Below, piece after piece: positions 6,416-15,748 of a stretch of DNA of 64,000 nucleotides; within the stretch, counting starts at the first letter, position 1, and each line of letters opens with the position of its first letter. The position numbers and the translations under genes were made by a program. The DNA is from Maribacter arcticus (lineage in GTDB: Bacteria > Bacteroidota > Bacteroidia > Flavobacteriales > Flavobacteriaceae). Location: assembly GCF_900167935.1 (NCBI RefSeq), contig NZ_FUYL01000001.1, positions 1-64,000 on the forward strand, written 5' to 3'. Under the pieces are notes generated by a model. That model was not told the DNA's origin. It saw only the letters and a program-made list of their open reading frames with translations, and did not search any database.

Positions 6416-7363
6416 TTAGTAGAATCTAGGAGATTTATCATAACCCTTTTTAAGTCCCCAAAGGTCTAGGTCGAACAATACGAATATTTCATGTGAGCCA
6501 TTGCTGAATGACCCTATATTAGATAGTGTATAATCATATGCATAGCCAATACGTAATGCGGGTACAACCGATATGTTGAACATGGCATTGACAGAATCTT
6601 CTAAACGATACGAAACACCAGCTTCAAACCGATTATTGAATAGGACATTGAATGAAAAATCTGCCGTAATCGGTGTGCCTGTTACCATTTTTGTTAAGAT
6701 GGAAGGTTTTAGTTTTAAATTTGGATTCACATCAAAAACATAGCCTACCATACCGAAGAGGTGAATAGCCTCTGCGCCAATTCGTGTAATACCATCTCTA
6801 TTTTCTAAATGTTTAGAGGTTAGAAGATTTGGTATAGATAAACCTGCATAAAATTTATCTCTACTGTAAAATGCACCTAAACCAATATTCGGAAAAGTGT
6901 TGTTGAGGTTCTCATTAAAAGCAGGGTCATCTTGAATTTCGGGAAATCGAAATCCATTAAAATTAGTTTCGAACGTAGTGATACCTCCTTTTAGACCTAA
7001 ACTTAAATTACTTTGTTCATCTAGTTTAAGAATGTAAGCGAAGTCTACGTAAATATTGTTTTCTTTCAAAGAACCATCACCAATATCATCGGTAATGATA
7101 GAGGTTCCCATTTCTATTTTTTCTGATAGTGCAGTATGTGCAAAAAACGTTAATGTTTTAGGTGCCCCAACTGCATTTTCCTATTGGGTTCTGTATAGCG
7201 TACCAAAGTTTAGCATGCCTAATTCATTAGTGGTATACGCAGGGTTTACCACATTCATGTTGTACATGTATTGGGTGTACTGTGGGTCTTGCTGTGCTTG
7301 CAGTTTAAAAAGGAATAAAAGCAGAACTATGCAGATACCCCAGCGTGTTTTTAAAAGTTTCAT
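6416..7363 (-). pseudogene. PorP/SprF-family outer membrane protein gene interrupted by an in-frame amber codon
   Basis: The signal peptide and first 60 residues (MKLLKTRWGICIVLLL to LNFGTLYRTQ) are followed by TAG at 7183-7181, after which the same frame continues for 254 codons through ENAVGAPKTLTFFAHTALS to the end. The family normally reads RTQW at this point, so one TGG-to-TAG change explains it; no frameshift is needed. PorP/SprF proteins are small beta-barrels that help type IX secretion of a cognate adhesin or anchor it at the surface. As written the full product cannot form without readthrough; an internal ATG at 7111 would lack a signal peptide. A sequencing error or phase variant is possible. 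Confidence 0.75.
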
Positions 7364-7372
7364 TTGTATTGG

Positions 7373-10246
7373 TTATCTGTTTAAGTATAGTCGGCCTTGA
7401 ATAGGTTCTGAATTGCCTTTTTTATAATTTATGATGTAAAAATATACGCCGTTAGGTGCGGTTGAAGAGCCATTACTACCGTCCCAGGCGGGTTTAAATT
7501 TGTCGCCCTTAAATAGTGAGGTACCGTATCTGTTCAAGATTTCTATAGTGAAATCGGGAAAAATGGTTTCAATATTCGGAATAAAGAAGGTGTCGTTTCT
7601 ACCATCTGCATTAGGTGAAAATCCGTCAGGAATAAAGAAGTCATAATTTTCAGGGTCACAATTACTCAAGTCTACAGTTACAGGTACACGATTAGCAGAA
7701 GAACACCCTGTAGCTGCGTTGTAATTTTCTGCATAATAAACAGTATCTGCTATTAACGCGATATCATCATTAAGTGCAGTGCCACCAGTTTCGGTGCTAT
7801 ACCAAAATACGTCATTGTCAATTTCTTCTTCAAGAGTTCTGAGTTGTAAAACTGTAGGATTATCGAGTCCGCAAACTACTAGTGTATCTCCTGATAAAGA
7901 AGAGGGTACTACCGTAACTACCGTTGGTGTTATTTCTAAACGGTTGGTGCTTGTACAACTCCCAGAACTGGTTGTTGCAGCAAAATAAGATTCACCATCT
8001 TCGAGAATTGTCGTAGCATCTAATGCGTTACCATTTGCACTAGCATCGAACCAAACTATGCTACTACCCGCGGTAACGTCAATATCAATACTTAATAGTG
8101 TCGGATTGTTTTCTGCGCAGAACATCGGATTTAAATTTGTACTTGTTGGTGCATTAGGATTACTAAAACTTACTGTAACGGGTATACGTTCGGTGCCCTC
8201 ATAATTGTTTAGCGTATCTGTATTTGAAATGAAATAGTCTTCACCATCAACTAACGGAGTTGTAATGGGTAGCATATCGGTATCGGTTTCTGATGCATAG
8301 AATAACAAATCACCACTTGAGGTAACCTCGATATCCATTAAGGTTGGTCCGCCAGGAAAGTCACTTAAACAAAAGGTTTGATTTGCCACTGCTTGTGGTG
8401 CATCTGGTACGCCACCTCTTGAAAAGTTTTCATTTTCTTCAAATTCAAAAACGAGACGACAAAGTGTGGTGTCATCTTGAACACTTCGTACACTTGCAGT
8501 ATAATTACCAATGGGTAATGTATCTACATCTATTTGATAATTTGCCGTACCACCTGTAAAATTAATGGTGTTTGTTGTTAATACTGTATTCGAACCTAAT
8601 TGTGTGACATCGTAGGTGATTATATACGTACCGTCAACTAAAACTGGTGCATCGATAAGCACGTCTATTTGTATGGCATCGCAATTGTTGTCTACCAATA
8701 AATCTAGTTGAATAACCTCGGGTGTCGCTAAAACATTAAATAATGCACCAAGATTACAATTGGTTGGAAAAGTATCTTCAATGGTTAAGTTGATAGCATA
8801 TTCCCCATCTAGCAAGAAATTCGTTGCAGGAATTAAAAATGAACTATTACCGTTCGTTAATTGAATTCCAGTTAGGGTAATGTCTGCAGTACCACCATTT
8901 GGGTCTGTTAAGGTATATTCTAAGTTATACAAACCATTGGCCATACCTCCAGAAACGTCTAATACATTAACTAATTCAACAGTAGCTTCGGTATTTACAC
9001 AAATTTCAGAAACAGTGGTATTGGCATTTGACACTAGAAATGTTGTTTCATCCACTAAAATTGTGGGACAAACATCTTGGGCCGGCACAGTGCCAATAGT
9101 AGAAATAATATCTATGGTAATAAATTCATTTGTAGCAACGAGTGTAGGGTCTAAGGAGAATTGGGCAATGCCATTATTCAAGATAACATCTTGGGCGATA
9201 CCAGTTTTTAATCCAGAGTTGCTATTGAGGGTATATTCTAAATTGTACTGCCCGTTTGGTAAAATTGTATTGTCATATGAGAGGTTTACAACATAAGTAT
9301 CCCCCAAGCAAAAATTGTCAACTACTAACGGACCATCTAAAACTGGTAAAATAATAATGTTTACCGTAGCTTTTTTTTCAGTACAAACAGGATGGGTAGG
9401 ATAAACGGTATATGTAAAAGGGTAACTACCATAACCCAAATTAGTATTGATTTCATCAATATTTATAAATGAATCATTTAAATCACTTAATTGATTTGTG
9501 CTAATACCTTCAGACCAAGTTCCATTTGGGTCTTGCCCCGTTAAAAAATCAAATAGGTCGACGTTGGTTAATGAAGAAAAATCTTCATTGGTACAAATAA
9601 CAAAATCTTCAGGCGTTCCTTCTTCTGGTGATGGGTGTACTTCAAGTATTAAGGTGGCAGTTCTGCTTGTGCATGAAGCTACAGTACCTGTTGTATAGGT
9701 AAAGATATATGTGCCAGGACCCGCAGAGAATGCATCAAATGAAAAACCAGAAATAAATCCGGTGGCCGTACTAGGGTCTTCTTCCCATAAGCCATTAAAA
9801 TCTTGTACTTTGCCTTCAATTTCACTACCCAGAAATCCATTAAGGTTAACGGAAGCATTATCACTACATGCATTCGCACTTCCATCAATATTGTCTTCCC
9901 CAGGGTAACCTCCCAAATTAATGGTTACCGTGGCTGTTTGGTTACACGCTGTATTATTGTAAGTAAAAACATGTACTCCATAATTATTGATTCGCCATAA
10001 ATCTACGATACCAGAATTTTGACTTAGGGCGTTGAAATTGGCAGGGTTTGTAGTGGACCATGTTCCGCCAGTAGTTGGAGCACCACCAAGTTCTGCGAAA
10101 AGATTAAAGTTTCGATTTGAAACATTTGCATCTTTATTACAAATTTCGATTACTGAATCAGTGCCGGCACATTGTCCATGTATAAAGTTTGAGAAGCTTA
10201 GTGCTAAAAACGGTAAGACGAAAAACCTTAATTTAAAATTGTTCAT
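7373..10246 (-). CDS. Large secreted adhesin with C-terminal gliding-motility (CHU_C / T9SS type B) domain
   Basis: 957 residues with a signal peptide (FFVLPFLALSFSNFIHGQ). The body is a series of Ig-like/SprB-like modules rich in Thr, Asn and Asp, with paired Cys and repeated phrases such as NGLYNLEYTLTDPNGG and NGQYNLEYTLNSNSG. The last 90 residues are the gliding motility-associated C-terminal domain (FFIPDGFSPNADGRNDTF, then NRYGTSLFKG, WDGSNGSSTAPNGVYFYII), the type B sorting signal for type IX secretion. It is the first gene of the operon with the PorP/SprF-like and OmpA genes, 9 bp apart. Role inferred: surface adhesion or gliding. Confidence 0.9.
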   Translation of the reverse strand: MNNFKLRFFVLPFLALSFSNFIHGQCAGTDSVIEICNKDANVSNRNFNLFAELGGAPTTGGTWSTTNPANFNALSQNSGIVDLWRINNYGVHVFTYNNTACNQTATVTINLGGYPGEDNIDGSANACSDNASVNLNGFLGSEIEGKVQDFNGLWEEDPSTATGFISGFSFDAFSAGPGTYIFTYTTGTVASCTSRTATLILEVHPSPEEGTPEDFVICTNEDFSSLTNVDLFDFLTGQDPNGTWSEGISTNQLSDLNDSFINIDEINTNLGYGSYPFTYTVYPTHPVCTEKKATVNIIILPVLDGPLVVDNFCLGDTYVVNLSYDNTILPNGQYNLEYTLNSNSGLKTGIAQDVILNNGIAQFSLDPTLVATNEFITIDIISTIGTVPAQDVCPTILVDETTFLVSNANTTVSEICVNTEATVELVNVLDVSGGMANGLYNLEYTLTDPNGGTADITLTGIQLTNGNSSFLIPATNFLLDGEYAINLTIEDTFPTNCNLGALFNVLATPEVIQLDLLVDNNCDAIQIDVLIDAPVLVDGTYIITYDVTQLGSNTVLTTNTINFTGGTANYQIDVDTLPIGNYTASVRSVQDDTTLCRLVFEFEENENFSRGGVPDAPQAVANQTFCLSDFPGGPTLMDIEVTSSGDLLFYASETDTDMLPITTPLVDGEDYFISNTDTLNNYEGTERIPVTVSFSNPNAPTSTNLNPMFCAENNPTLLSIDIDVTAGSSIVWFDASANGNALDATTILEDGESYFAATTSSGSCTSTNRLEITPTVVTVVPSSLSGDTLVVCGLDNPTVLQLRTLEEEIDNDVFWYSTETGGTALNDDIALIADTVYYAENYNAATGCSSANRVPVTVDLSNCDPENYDFFIPDGFSPNADGRNDTFFIPNIETIFPDFTIEILNRYGTSLFKGDKFKPAWDGSNGSSTAPNGVYFYIINYKKGNSEPIQGRLYLNR

Positions 10247-10472
10247 TGAACGTAGTTGGTTGATGAATGCAATTATTCGATTTTAAAAGTATTTCGGAAT
10301 AGTAAGGTTATAAAAAATTTGTTGTCAGGTAATTAAAATGTAGGGTGAATACTACTAAAAGTGTTGAATAATGTTAATGAAATATGCATTTCGTCGATAA
10401 AACCGTGTTTGTTAAATAGTTAATGAATGTCTTCGAAAGGCTAGAATTCCTTTATTATAAAAGGACAATACT

Positions 10473-10480
10473 TATCTTTG
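10473..10480 (+). promoter_or_regulatory. Bacteroidota-type -7 box for mpl
   Basis: TATCTTTG matches the TAnnTTTG consensus fully and lies 17 nt before the mpl ATG. No clear TTG -33 element is seen at the usual distance, so the promoter is only partly supported. Confidence 0.45.
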
Positions 10481-10497
10481 GATACTAAAATTTGGGA

Positions 10498-11862
10498 ATG
10501 CAAATACATTTTATTGCTATAGGAGGAAGCGCCATGCACAATTTAGCACTGGCTTTAGAGCACAAAGGATATAAGATTACAGGTAGTGATGATGTTATTT
10601 TTGAGCCTTCGAAATCGAGGTTGCTAGCAAAAGGATTGTTGCCAGATGAATTCGGATGGTTTCCTGAAAAGATAAATGCTGATTTAGATGCCATTGTTTT
10701 AGGCATGCATGCAAAGGCAGATAATCCTGAATTACTAAAAGCACAAGAATTAGGATTGACCATTTATTCGTATCCAGAATTTTTATACGAGCAATCAAAA
10801 AACAAAACGAGAGTAGTTATTGGTGGTAGTCATGGTAAAACTACGATTACGTCAATGATTTTACATGTACTTAATTTTCATGATATTGAGGTTGATTACA
10901 TGGTTGGGGCACAGTTAGAAGGTTTTGATAGAATGGTTCATTTGACCGAGGATAATGACTTTATCGTTTTAGAAGGAGATGAGTACTTGTCCTCACCAAT
11001 AGATAGGCGACCAAAGTTTCATTTATATCAGCCCAACATTGCTTTATTGAGCGGTATTGCTTGGGATCATATAAATGTATTTCCAACTTTCGAGAACTAT
11101 GTGGAGCAATTTAAAATTTTCGTTGACAGTATTGTAAAAGGTGGTTCCATTACCTATAATGTGGAAGACGAAACTGTAAAACAAGTAGTTGAAGCATCTG
11201 AAAATGCCATTCGTAAATTACCATATACAACCCCAGAATATAGTGTAGAAGATGGTGAAACTCTTTTAGAAACTTCGGAAGGACCAATGCCTATTGAAGT
11301 ATTTGGCAAACATAACCTAAGTAATTTGGCTGGTGCTAAATGGATTTGTCAGAACATGGGTGTTGATGAAGACGATTTTTATGAGGCAATTGCCACCTTT
11401 AAAGGAGCGTCGAAACGACTAGAAAAGATTGCAGAAGGCAATTCGAGCATTGCATATAAAGATTTTGCACATTCACCAAGTAAAGTGGCGGCAACGACAA
11501 AAGCGGTTAAAGAACAGTATCCTGATAGAAAACTAATAGCTTGTTTAGAGCTGCATACCTACAGCAGTTTTAACCCAGAATTTTTAAAGGAATATAAAGG
11601 TGCTTTAGATGCTGCCGATGAAGCTGTTATTTTCTTTCTACCAGAATCGGTAGCTATTAAAAAATTAGATGTTGTTACTCCAGAACAAATCTCAGAAGCT
11701 TTTCAAAGAAAAGATGTAAAGATTTTTACCGATGCAAAATCGTTTCATGAATTTTTAGAAAATCATCAATATAAAAACTCCACATTGTTGTTAATGAGTT
11801 CAGGTAATTATGGCGGATTCGATTTAGATAAGTTACAGGGTTTAATGGCTGGTACAACGTAA
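10498..11862 (+). CDS. mpl: UDP-N-acetylmuramate:L-alanyl-gamma-D-glutamyl-meso-diaminopimelate ligase
   Basis: 454 residues, usual length for Mpl. The enzyme reattaches recycled murein tripeptide to UDP-MurNAc using ATP in the cytoplasm. The Mur-ligase N-terminal Rossmann domain opens with IHFIAIGGSAMHNLA, the ATP loop is GGSHGKTT (about 112-119), followed by the central HINVFPTFENY region and a C-terminal domain (YKDFAHSPSKVAATTKAV). The ATG at 10498 is preferred over the in-frame TTG at 10492 because it gives the standard MQIHFIAIGG start and lies suitably behind the -7 box. Confidence 0.95.
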   Translation: MQIHFIAIGGSAMHNLALALEHKGYKITGSDDVIFEPSKSRLLAKGLLPDEFGWFPEKINADLDAIVLGMHAKADNPELLKAQELGLTIYSYPEFLYEQSKNKTRVVIGGSHGKTTITSMILHVLNFHDIEVDYMVGAQLEGFDRMVHLTEDNDFIVLEGDEYLSSPIDRRPKFHLYQPNIALLSGIAWDHINVFPTFENYVEQFKIFVDSIVKGGSITYNVEDETVKQVVEASENAIRKLPYTTPEYSVEDGETLLETSEGPMPIEVFGKHNLSNLAGAKWICQNMGVDEDDFYEAIATFKGASKRLEKIAEGNSSIAYKDFAHSPSKVAATTKAVKEQYPDRKLIACLELHTYSSFNPEFLKEYKGALDAADEAVIFFLPESVAIKKLDVVTPEQISEAFQRKDVKIFTDAKSFHEFLENHQYKNSTLLLMSSGNYGGFDLDKLQGLMAGTT

Positions 11863-11915
11863 AGAGTTATCTTTTTAGCAATTAGGAATATGGAGCTAGA
11901 ATTATTCTAATTTTT

Positions 11916-11946
11916 AAAAGTTTAGTTGTAAGACTTTTAGTTTTTT
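11916..11946 (+). terminator. Weak terminator after mpl
   Basis: AAAAGTTT (11916-11923) pairs with AGACTTTT (11931-11938), with one G-T wobble, and is followed by TTTTTT at 11941-11946. The stem is AT-rich and short. Confidence 0.4.
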
Positions 11947-11967
11947 AGAACGACCAAAAACCAATTT

Positions 11968-12411
11968 TTAAACCCCGAATTGCGTTAAATGGTGGTCTAA
12001 ATGTTTATACTGCATTTGGCCCCATTGTTCTTTTGTAAATGCACCAAAAGCAGGGTGGGGGTGCCATTCATCACGTTCACGTACAGCATAAAAATCATTT
12101 ACTAAAGATTTAAGTATCTCATGCTCAGAAGTGAAATCTTTATTTTCCTTCGTTTTTAGCTGAGGTGCTGTTGGCAAGTTCTTACGCCAAGGCTTATCAT
12201 TATATAGCGATTTCTTAAAAAAAGTTTTCACGAACCAATTCCCTTTAGAGGTATTTGGTTTATTGGTTATGGCTAATTTCAGCGGATATTGACAATGCCA
12301 ACACATTTGACCTACAGACATTTTACCCCAACCCTTTTCTGCGTTTTCGGTAAGTTGTTCAATTCTTCTTTTTATTTCTTGATATCCGTCTTCGGTCAAT
12401 AATGATTTCAT
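11968..12411 (-). CDS. DUF1569 (DinB-like) protein
   Basis: 147 residues. It resembles DUF1569 proteins of the DinB/YfiT-like four-helix bundle superfamily: the N-terminal MSVGQMCWHCQYPLKLAI and C-terminal HPAFGAFTKEQWGQMQYKHLDHHLTQF carry the histidines expected to bind a metal. Biochemical role unknown; the superfamily includes metal-dependent thiol transferases. It is transcribed divergently from radC. Confidence 0.75.
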   Translation of the reverse strand: MKSLLTEDGYQEIKRRIEQLTENAEKGWGKMSVGQMCWHCQYPLKLAITNKPNTSKGNWFVKTFFKKSLYNDKPWRKNLPTAPQLKTKENKDFTSEHEILKSLVNDFYAVRERDEWHPHPAFGAFTKEQWGQMQYKHLDHHLTQFGV

Positions 12412-12460
12412 ATAAGCCTATTAATTGATGCTTAAATTTACCACAAAATAATTTGTTCTG

Positions 12461-12468
12461 TATCTTTA
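12461..12468 (+). promoter_or_regulatory. Possible -7 box for radC
   Basis: TATCTTTA matches TAnnTTTG at 7 of the possible fixed and free positions and ends 4 nt before the ATG. If used, the radC mRNA would have almost no leader. Confidence 0.3.
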
Positions 12469-12472
12469 GCCT

Positions 12473-13171
12473 ATGCAGGATAAACCAACATCGTTCTCTA
12501 TAAAAAATTGGTCAGATGATGACAAACCAAGAGAGAAATTAGTTCACAAAGGACGTTCGGTTTTATCTGATGCAGAATTAATTGCAATTTTAATAGGCTC
12601 AGGTAGTAGGGCTGAAAGTGCTGTAGAGCTCTCTAAGCGTATTTTAGCATCCGTAGATAATAATCTAAATGAGCTAGGTAGACTTTCAATTAAACAGCTA
12701 ATGACATTCAAAGGAATTGGAGAAGCAAAAGCGGTAAGTATAGCTGCAGCCCTAGAAGTAGGTAGAAGGAGAAGGGGAGAAGACGCTGCTAAAATTGATA
12801 AAATAGGAAGCAGCCAAGATGTCTATCATCTTTTACAACCGATACTTGGTGATTTGGAACATGAAGAATTTTGGATTCTCTTTTTAAACAATTCTAATAA
12901 AGTATTACACAAGGCTCAATTAAGTAAAGGTGGTATTACCGGTACCTTGGTCGATGTGCGCTTAGTAATGAAACAAACTTTAGAGCTTGGGGCAGTTGCC
13001 ATTATTTTAGTACATAACCATCCTTCAGGTACCCTACGTCCAAGCGCTGCTGATAAGCAGATAACCCAAAAAATAAAGACAGCTAGCGAAACTTTAGATG
13101 TTAAGGTATTGGATCATTTGATTATTACTCAGAAAAGTTATTATAGCTTTGCCGATGAAAAAATTCTATAA
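12473..13171 (+). CDS. radC: RadC family JAB-domain protein
   Basis: 232 residues. An N-terminal helix-hairpin-helix region (LMTFKGIGEAKAVSIAAALEVGRR) precedes a JAB/MPN metalloprotease-like domain with the metal site HNHPSGTLRPSAAD and an upstream Glu in HEEFWILF. The family was named for DNA repair, but a direct repair role has been questioned and its biochemical function is unsettled. The next gene begins directly after its stop codon, so the two are likely cotranscribed. Confidence 0.92.
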   Translation: MQDKPTSFSIKNWSDDDKPREKLVHKGRSVLSDAELIAILIGSGSRAESAVELSKRILASVDNNLNELGRLSIKQLMTFKGIGEAKAVSIAAALEVGRRRRGEDAAKIDKIGSSQDVYHLLQPILGDLEHEEFWILFLNNSNKVLHKAQLSKGGITGTLVDVRLVMKQTLELGAVAIILVHNHPSGTLRPSAADKQITQKIKTASETLDVKVLDHLIITQKSYYSFADEKIL

Positions 13172-14467
13172 ATGCTACTGATTTACACTCATAAGATAAC
13201 ACCGCGCCTTACCTATATCATGAGGCATATCTTCGTGAATATATTGGGTGTTGAGTTAGATTTTACAACTAAAGTTGAGGAATTTATAAAACATACCGGG
13301 CCGAAAATAACGTACACTAAACAACCATTGCAGAATGAGTTTTTTATACGAAGTAATGAGCTGTTGTTCGAACAGGGTATTAATGATATTCAATTAAGTA
13401 TTGCTGATTGGGAAGGCACGCCCTGCTTTTTCACAACAGGCGAACGCAGTAATCTTCCCTATGATATTTTTGCAGCTAGTTTTTTTCTAATTTCTAGGTA
13501 CGAGGAGTATTTACCTCATGTAAAAGATATACACAGCAGATTTTCACCAAAAGATAGTATTGCGTATCAAAATGGTTTTCTTCAAAAACCTGTTGTCGAT
13601 ATTTGGGCTTATAAATTATTAGAGGCATTAAAAGAACGTTTCGATGATTTTGAATATAAAATTAAAGGCTATGATTTTGTTTCAGTTTTAGATGTTGCTA
13701 CCTCACATTGTTATGCCAATAGGGGAATAGCACGTGGCTTAGCTGGTTTGTTAATGGACTTAGGTTCTCTTAGATTGAAACGGGTTATTGACCGAATATT
13801 GGTTGGTCTAAATAGAATGAAGGATCCTTTTGACAATTATGCAGAGTTAATAGTTCTACATAAAAAGTACAACGTAAAGTGCAATTTCTTTTTTCAGTTT
13901 GCTGATTACTCGAAATATGATAAGAACGTTTCTACCAATAGTATGAAGTTTAAGTCGTTAATAAAATATGTTGCCGACTATGCACCAGTATCTTTGGCTG
14001 CCTCATATAGCTCTTTCACAGATCTTGAATTATTGAGAAAAGAAAAGGCTAACTTAGAAGAGGTAATTAATAGACCTGTCAATAGCTCTAAAATGCGCTA
14101 TAATAGAGTAGATGTGCCCGAAACCTACCGAAATTTAATTACCGCCGAATTTACTGATGACTATACCATGGGGTATACCTATGAATTGGGGTTTAGGGCT
14201 GGTACATGTACCACATTTCAGTTTTATGATATTCCCCTAGAAGTAAAGCAACCAATTAAAATACACCCCTTTGCTATTCATGATTATGCCCTGTCAAAAA
14301 TTAAGAAAGATGAGGTTATATTACGGCAAGTGAAAAAAATAACTGACGAGGTTAGCCAAGTCAATGGTACTGCAATTGTAATGTTCTCAAATGAACTTTT
14401 AGGGAATAAGGATGATAGAAATTGGATGTCATTGTATGCTGAAATATTAAAAGAACAACATGTTTAA
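13172..14467 (+). CDS. Polysaccharide deacetylase-like protein (DUF7033 type), probably inactive
   Basis: 431 residues; overall it matches a flavobacterial family with an N-terminal DUF7033 region and a C-terminal NodB-like barrel (NAYAYxxxG-like, then YTMGYTYELGFRAGTC, FQFYDIPLEV). In relatives I recall a metal-binding DVD and an HPSY motif; here these positions read DVATSHCY (Asp174) and VSLAASY (Ala276 where His is expected). The metal site therefore looks lost. No signal peptide. It abuts radC and overlaps the next gene by 8 bp. Function unknown. Confidence 0.75.
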   Translation: MLLIYTHKITPRLTYIMRHIFVNILGVELDFTTKVEEFIKHTGPKITYTKQPLQNEFFIRSNELLFEQGINDIQLSIADWEGTPCFFTTGERSNLPYDIFAASFFLISRYEEYLPHVKDIHSRFSPKDSIAYQNGFLQKPVVDIWAYKLLEALKERFDDFEYKIKGYDFVSVLDVATSHCYANRGIARGLAGLLMDLGSLRLKRVIDRILVGLNRMKDPFDNYAELIVLHKKYNVKCNFFFQFADYSKYDKNVSTNSMKFKSLIKYVADYAPVSLAASYSSFTDLELLRKEKANLEEVINRPVNSSKMRYNRVDVPETYRNLITAEFTDDYTMGYTYELGFRAGTCTTFQFYDIPLEVKQPIKIHPFAIHDYALSKIKKDEVILRQVKKITDEVSQVNGTAIVMFSNELLGNKDDRNWMSLYAEILKEQHV

Positions 14468-15149
14468 AAATAAGGTTACCGATATTTTTTTCGATTTAGA
14501 TCATACACTCTGGGATTTTGATAAAAATTCGGCATTCACTTTTCAAAAGATATTTAGTGAACAACAAATAAATTTAGAGATTGAAGATTTTTTAGAAGTT
14601 TATATGCCTGCGAATCTGAAATTTTGGAAAATGTATCGAGAGGAAAAAATCACCAAATCAGAATTGCGATATCAAAGGTTGAAGTCAGTTTTTGATATTA
14701 TAGGCTACCCTGTTTCAGACCAAGTAATCGATATTTTGTCTGAAGAATATATCAACAATCTTTCTACATTTAATAATCTATTCCCTAATGCCATTGAGGT
14801 TCTAGACTATTTGCAGCCAAATTACAAACTGCATATTATTACCAATGGGTTTCAAGAAATACAAGATAAAAAATTGAGGAATTCAGGTATTCATAGTTAT
14901 TTTAATCACATTATTGATTCTGAAATGGCAGGGGTAAAAAAACCTAACCCTATAATATTTAACCTTGCCTTGAACCGGGCTGATGCCAAACCTCACACTT
15001 CTTTAATGATAGGCGATAGTTTAGAAGCAGATATTCTTGGAGCAAAAGCAGTAGGTCTTCATACAATTCATTTTAACGCTCATAGAGAAGAAAGTCATAA
15101 TGAAGCTCCCATTATTTACGATTTACAAGAAATAAAATCCTTTTTATAG
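14460..15149 (+). CDS. YjjG-family HAD phosphatase (noncanonical pyrimidine nucleotidase)
   Basis: 229 residues. HAD motif I is FFDLDHTLWDF (nucleophile Asp and acid Asp), motif II is the Thr of HIITNGF, the motif III Lys is in GVKKPNPIIF, and motif IV is MIGDSLEADILGAKAVG. The sequence is closest to YjjG, which removes phosphate from noncanonical pyrimidine nucleotides such as 5-halogenated dUMP, a housecleaning activity. The start overlaps the previous gene by 8 bp, pointing to translational coupling. Confidence 0.88.
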   Translation: MFKNKVTDIFFDLDHTLWDFDKNSAFTFQKIFSEQQINLEIEDFLEVYMPANLKFWKMYREEKITKSELRYQRLKSVFDIIGYPVSDQVIDILSEEYINNLSTFNNLFPNAIEVLDYLQPNYKLHIITNGFQEIQDKKLRNSGIHSYFNHIIDSEMAGVKKPNPIIFNLALNRADAKPHTSLMIGDSLEADILGAKAVGLHTIHFNAHREESHNEAPIIYDLQEIKSFL

Positions 15150-15202
15150 AGTTAGTACTATTACTGGGTTCGGCCTTGTAATATGTAATCTATTAATTAG
15201 AA

Positions 15203-15748
15203 ATGAAAGTCTTTCGTATTTTAGTAACTGTGGTTTTTGGCGTTCTAATGGTATTGTCTTGTTCTGAAAAGCAAGATTTTGACCAGCTAGATGATTTAGA
15301 AATCACTCCTACTTATGAGACAAGCGTTTTCTACGTTAAGGCTCAAGAAAGCCTTATAAATAGAGTTTCGGGACTTAGTTTTTTTACTCAAGATTTTAAT
15401 TTTGATGCTTTTGAAGAACCCTTTTTTGCAGATAGGGTGCTTTCAGGTGTTATAAGTTATGAGCTTGAAAATACGACAAGTAAGCCGATAGAAATAAGTC
15501 TTGAATTTCTTGATGAAAATGAAAATATTTTAGATACCGAAGAATTCAGAATGGACGCAGCGCCTACTTCTACTCTAATGAGAGATGTTTCTTATGGCCC
15601 TACTGGTAAAAGTCTTGATATCATTAAAAATACTTCAAAAATAAGATTGGTTGCTACTAATTTAGGAGACGGTAGTAGTACTTCAACTCTTGAAAACCCT
15701 GCTATAGTACTTCGTTCTAGTGCTAAATTCACACTAGATTTAAAATGA
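15203..15748 (+). CDS. Lipoprotein of unknown function
   Basis: 181 residues with a signal peptide and lipobox (VLMVLSC, Cys20). No family recognised. The mature part is beta-rich and acidic. Its stop overlaps the start of the next gene by 4 bp (ATGA), so the lipoprotein is probably made together with the outer-membrane DUF5723 protein that follows and may act with it at the outer membrane. Confidence 0.75.
   Translation: MKVFRILVTVVFGVLMVLSCSEKQDFDQLDDLEITPTYETSVFYVKAQESLINRVSGLSFFTQDFNFDAFEEPFFADRVLSGVISYELENTTSKPIEISLEFLDENENILDTEEFRMDAAPTSTLMRDVSYGPTGKSLDIIKNTSKIRLVATNLGDGSSTSTLENPAIVLRSSAKFTLDLK

Noticed and set aside
6416-7111. Separate 231-codon gene starting at 7111
   Set aside because: It lacks a signal peptide, which the family needs, and joins in frame with the 7181-7363 part through one TAG, so it is the rest of the PorP/SprF-like gene.
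8880-9296. Open frame of 138 codons on the plus strand inside the adhesin gene
   Set aside because: It is antisense to the 957-codon adhesin frame, has no recognisable domain and follows from the Thr/Asn-rich codon pattern of the opposite strand.
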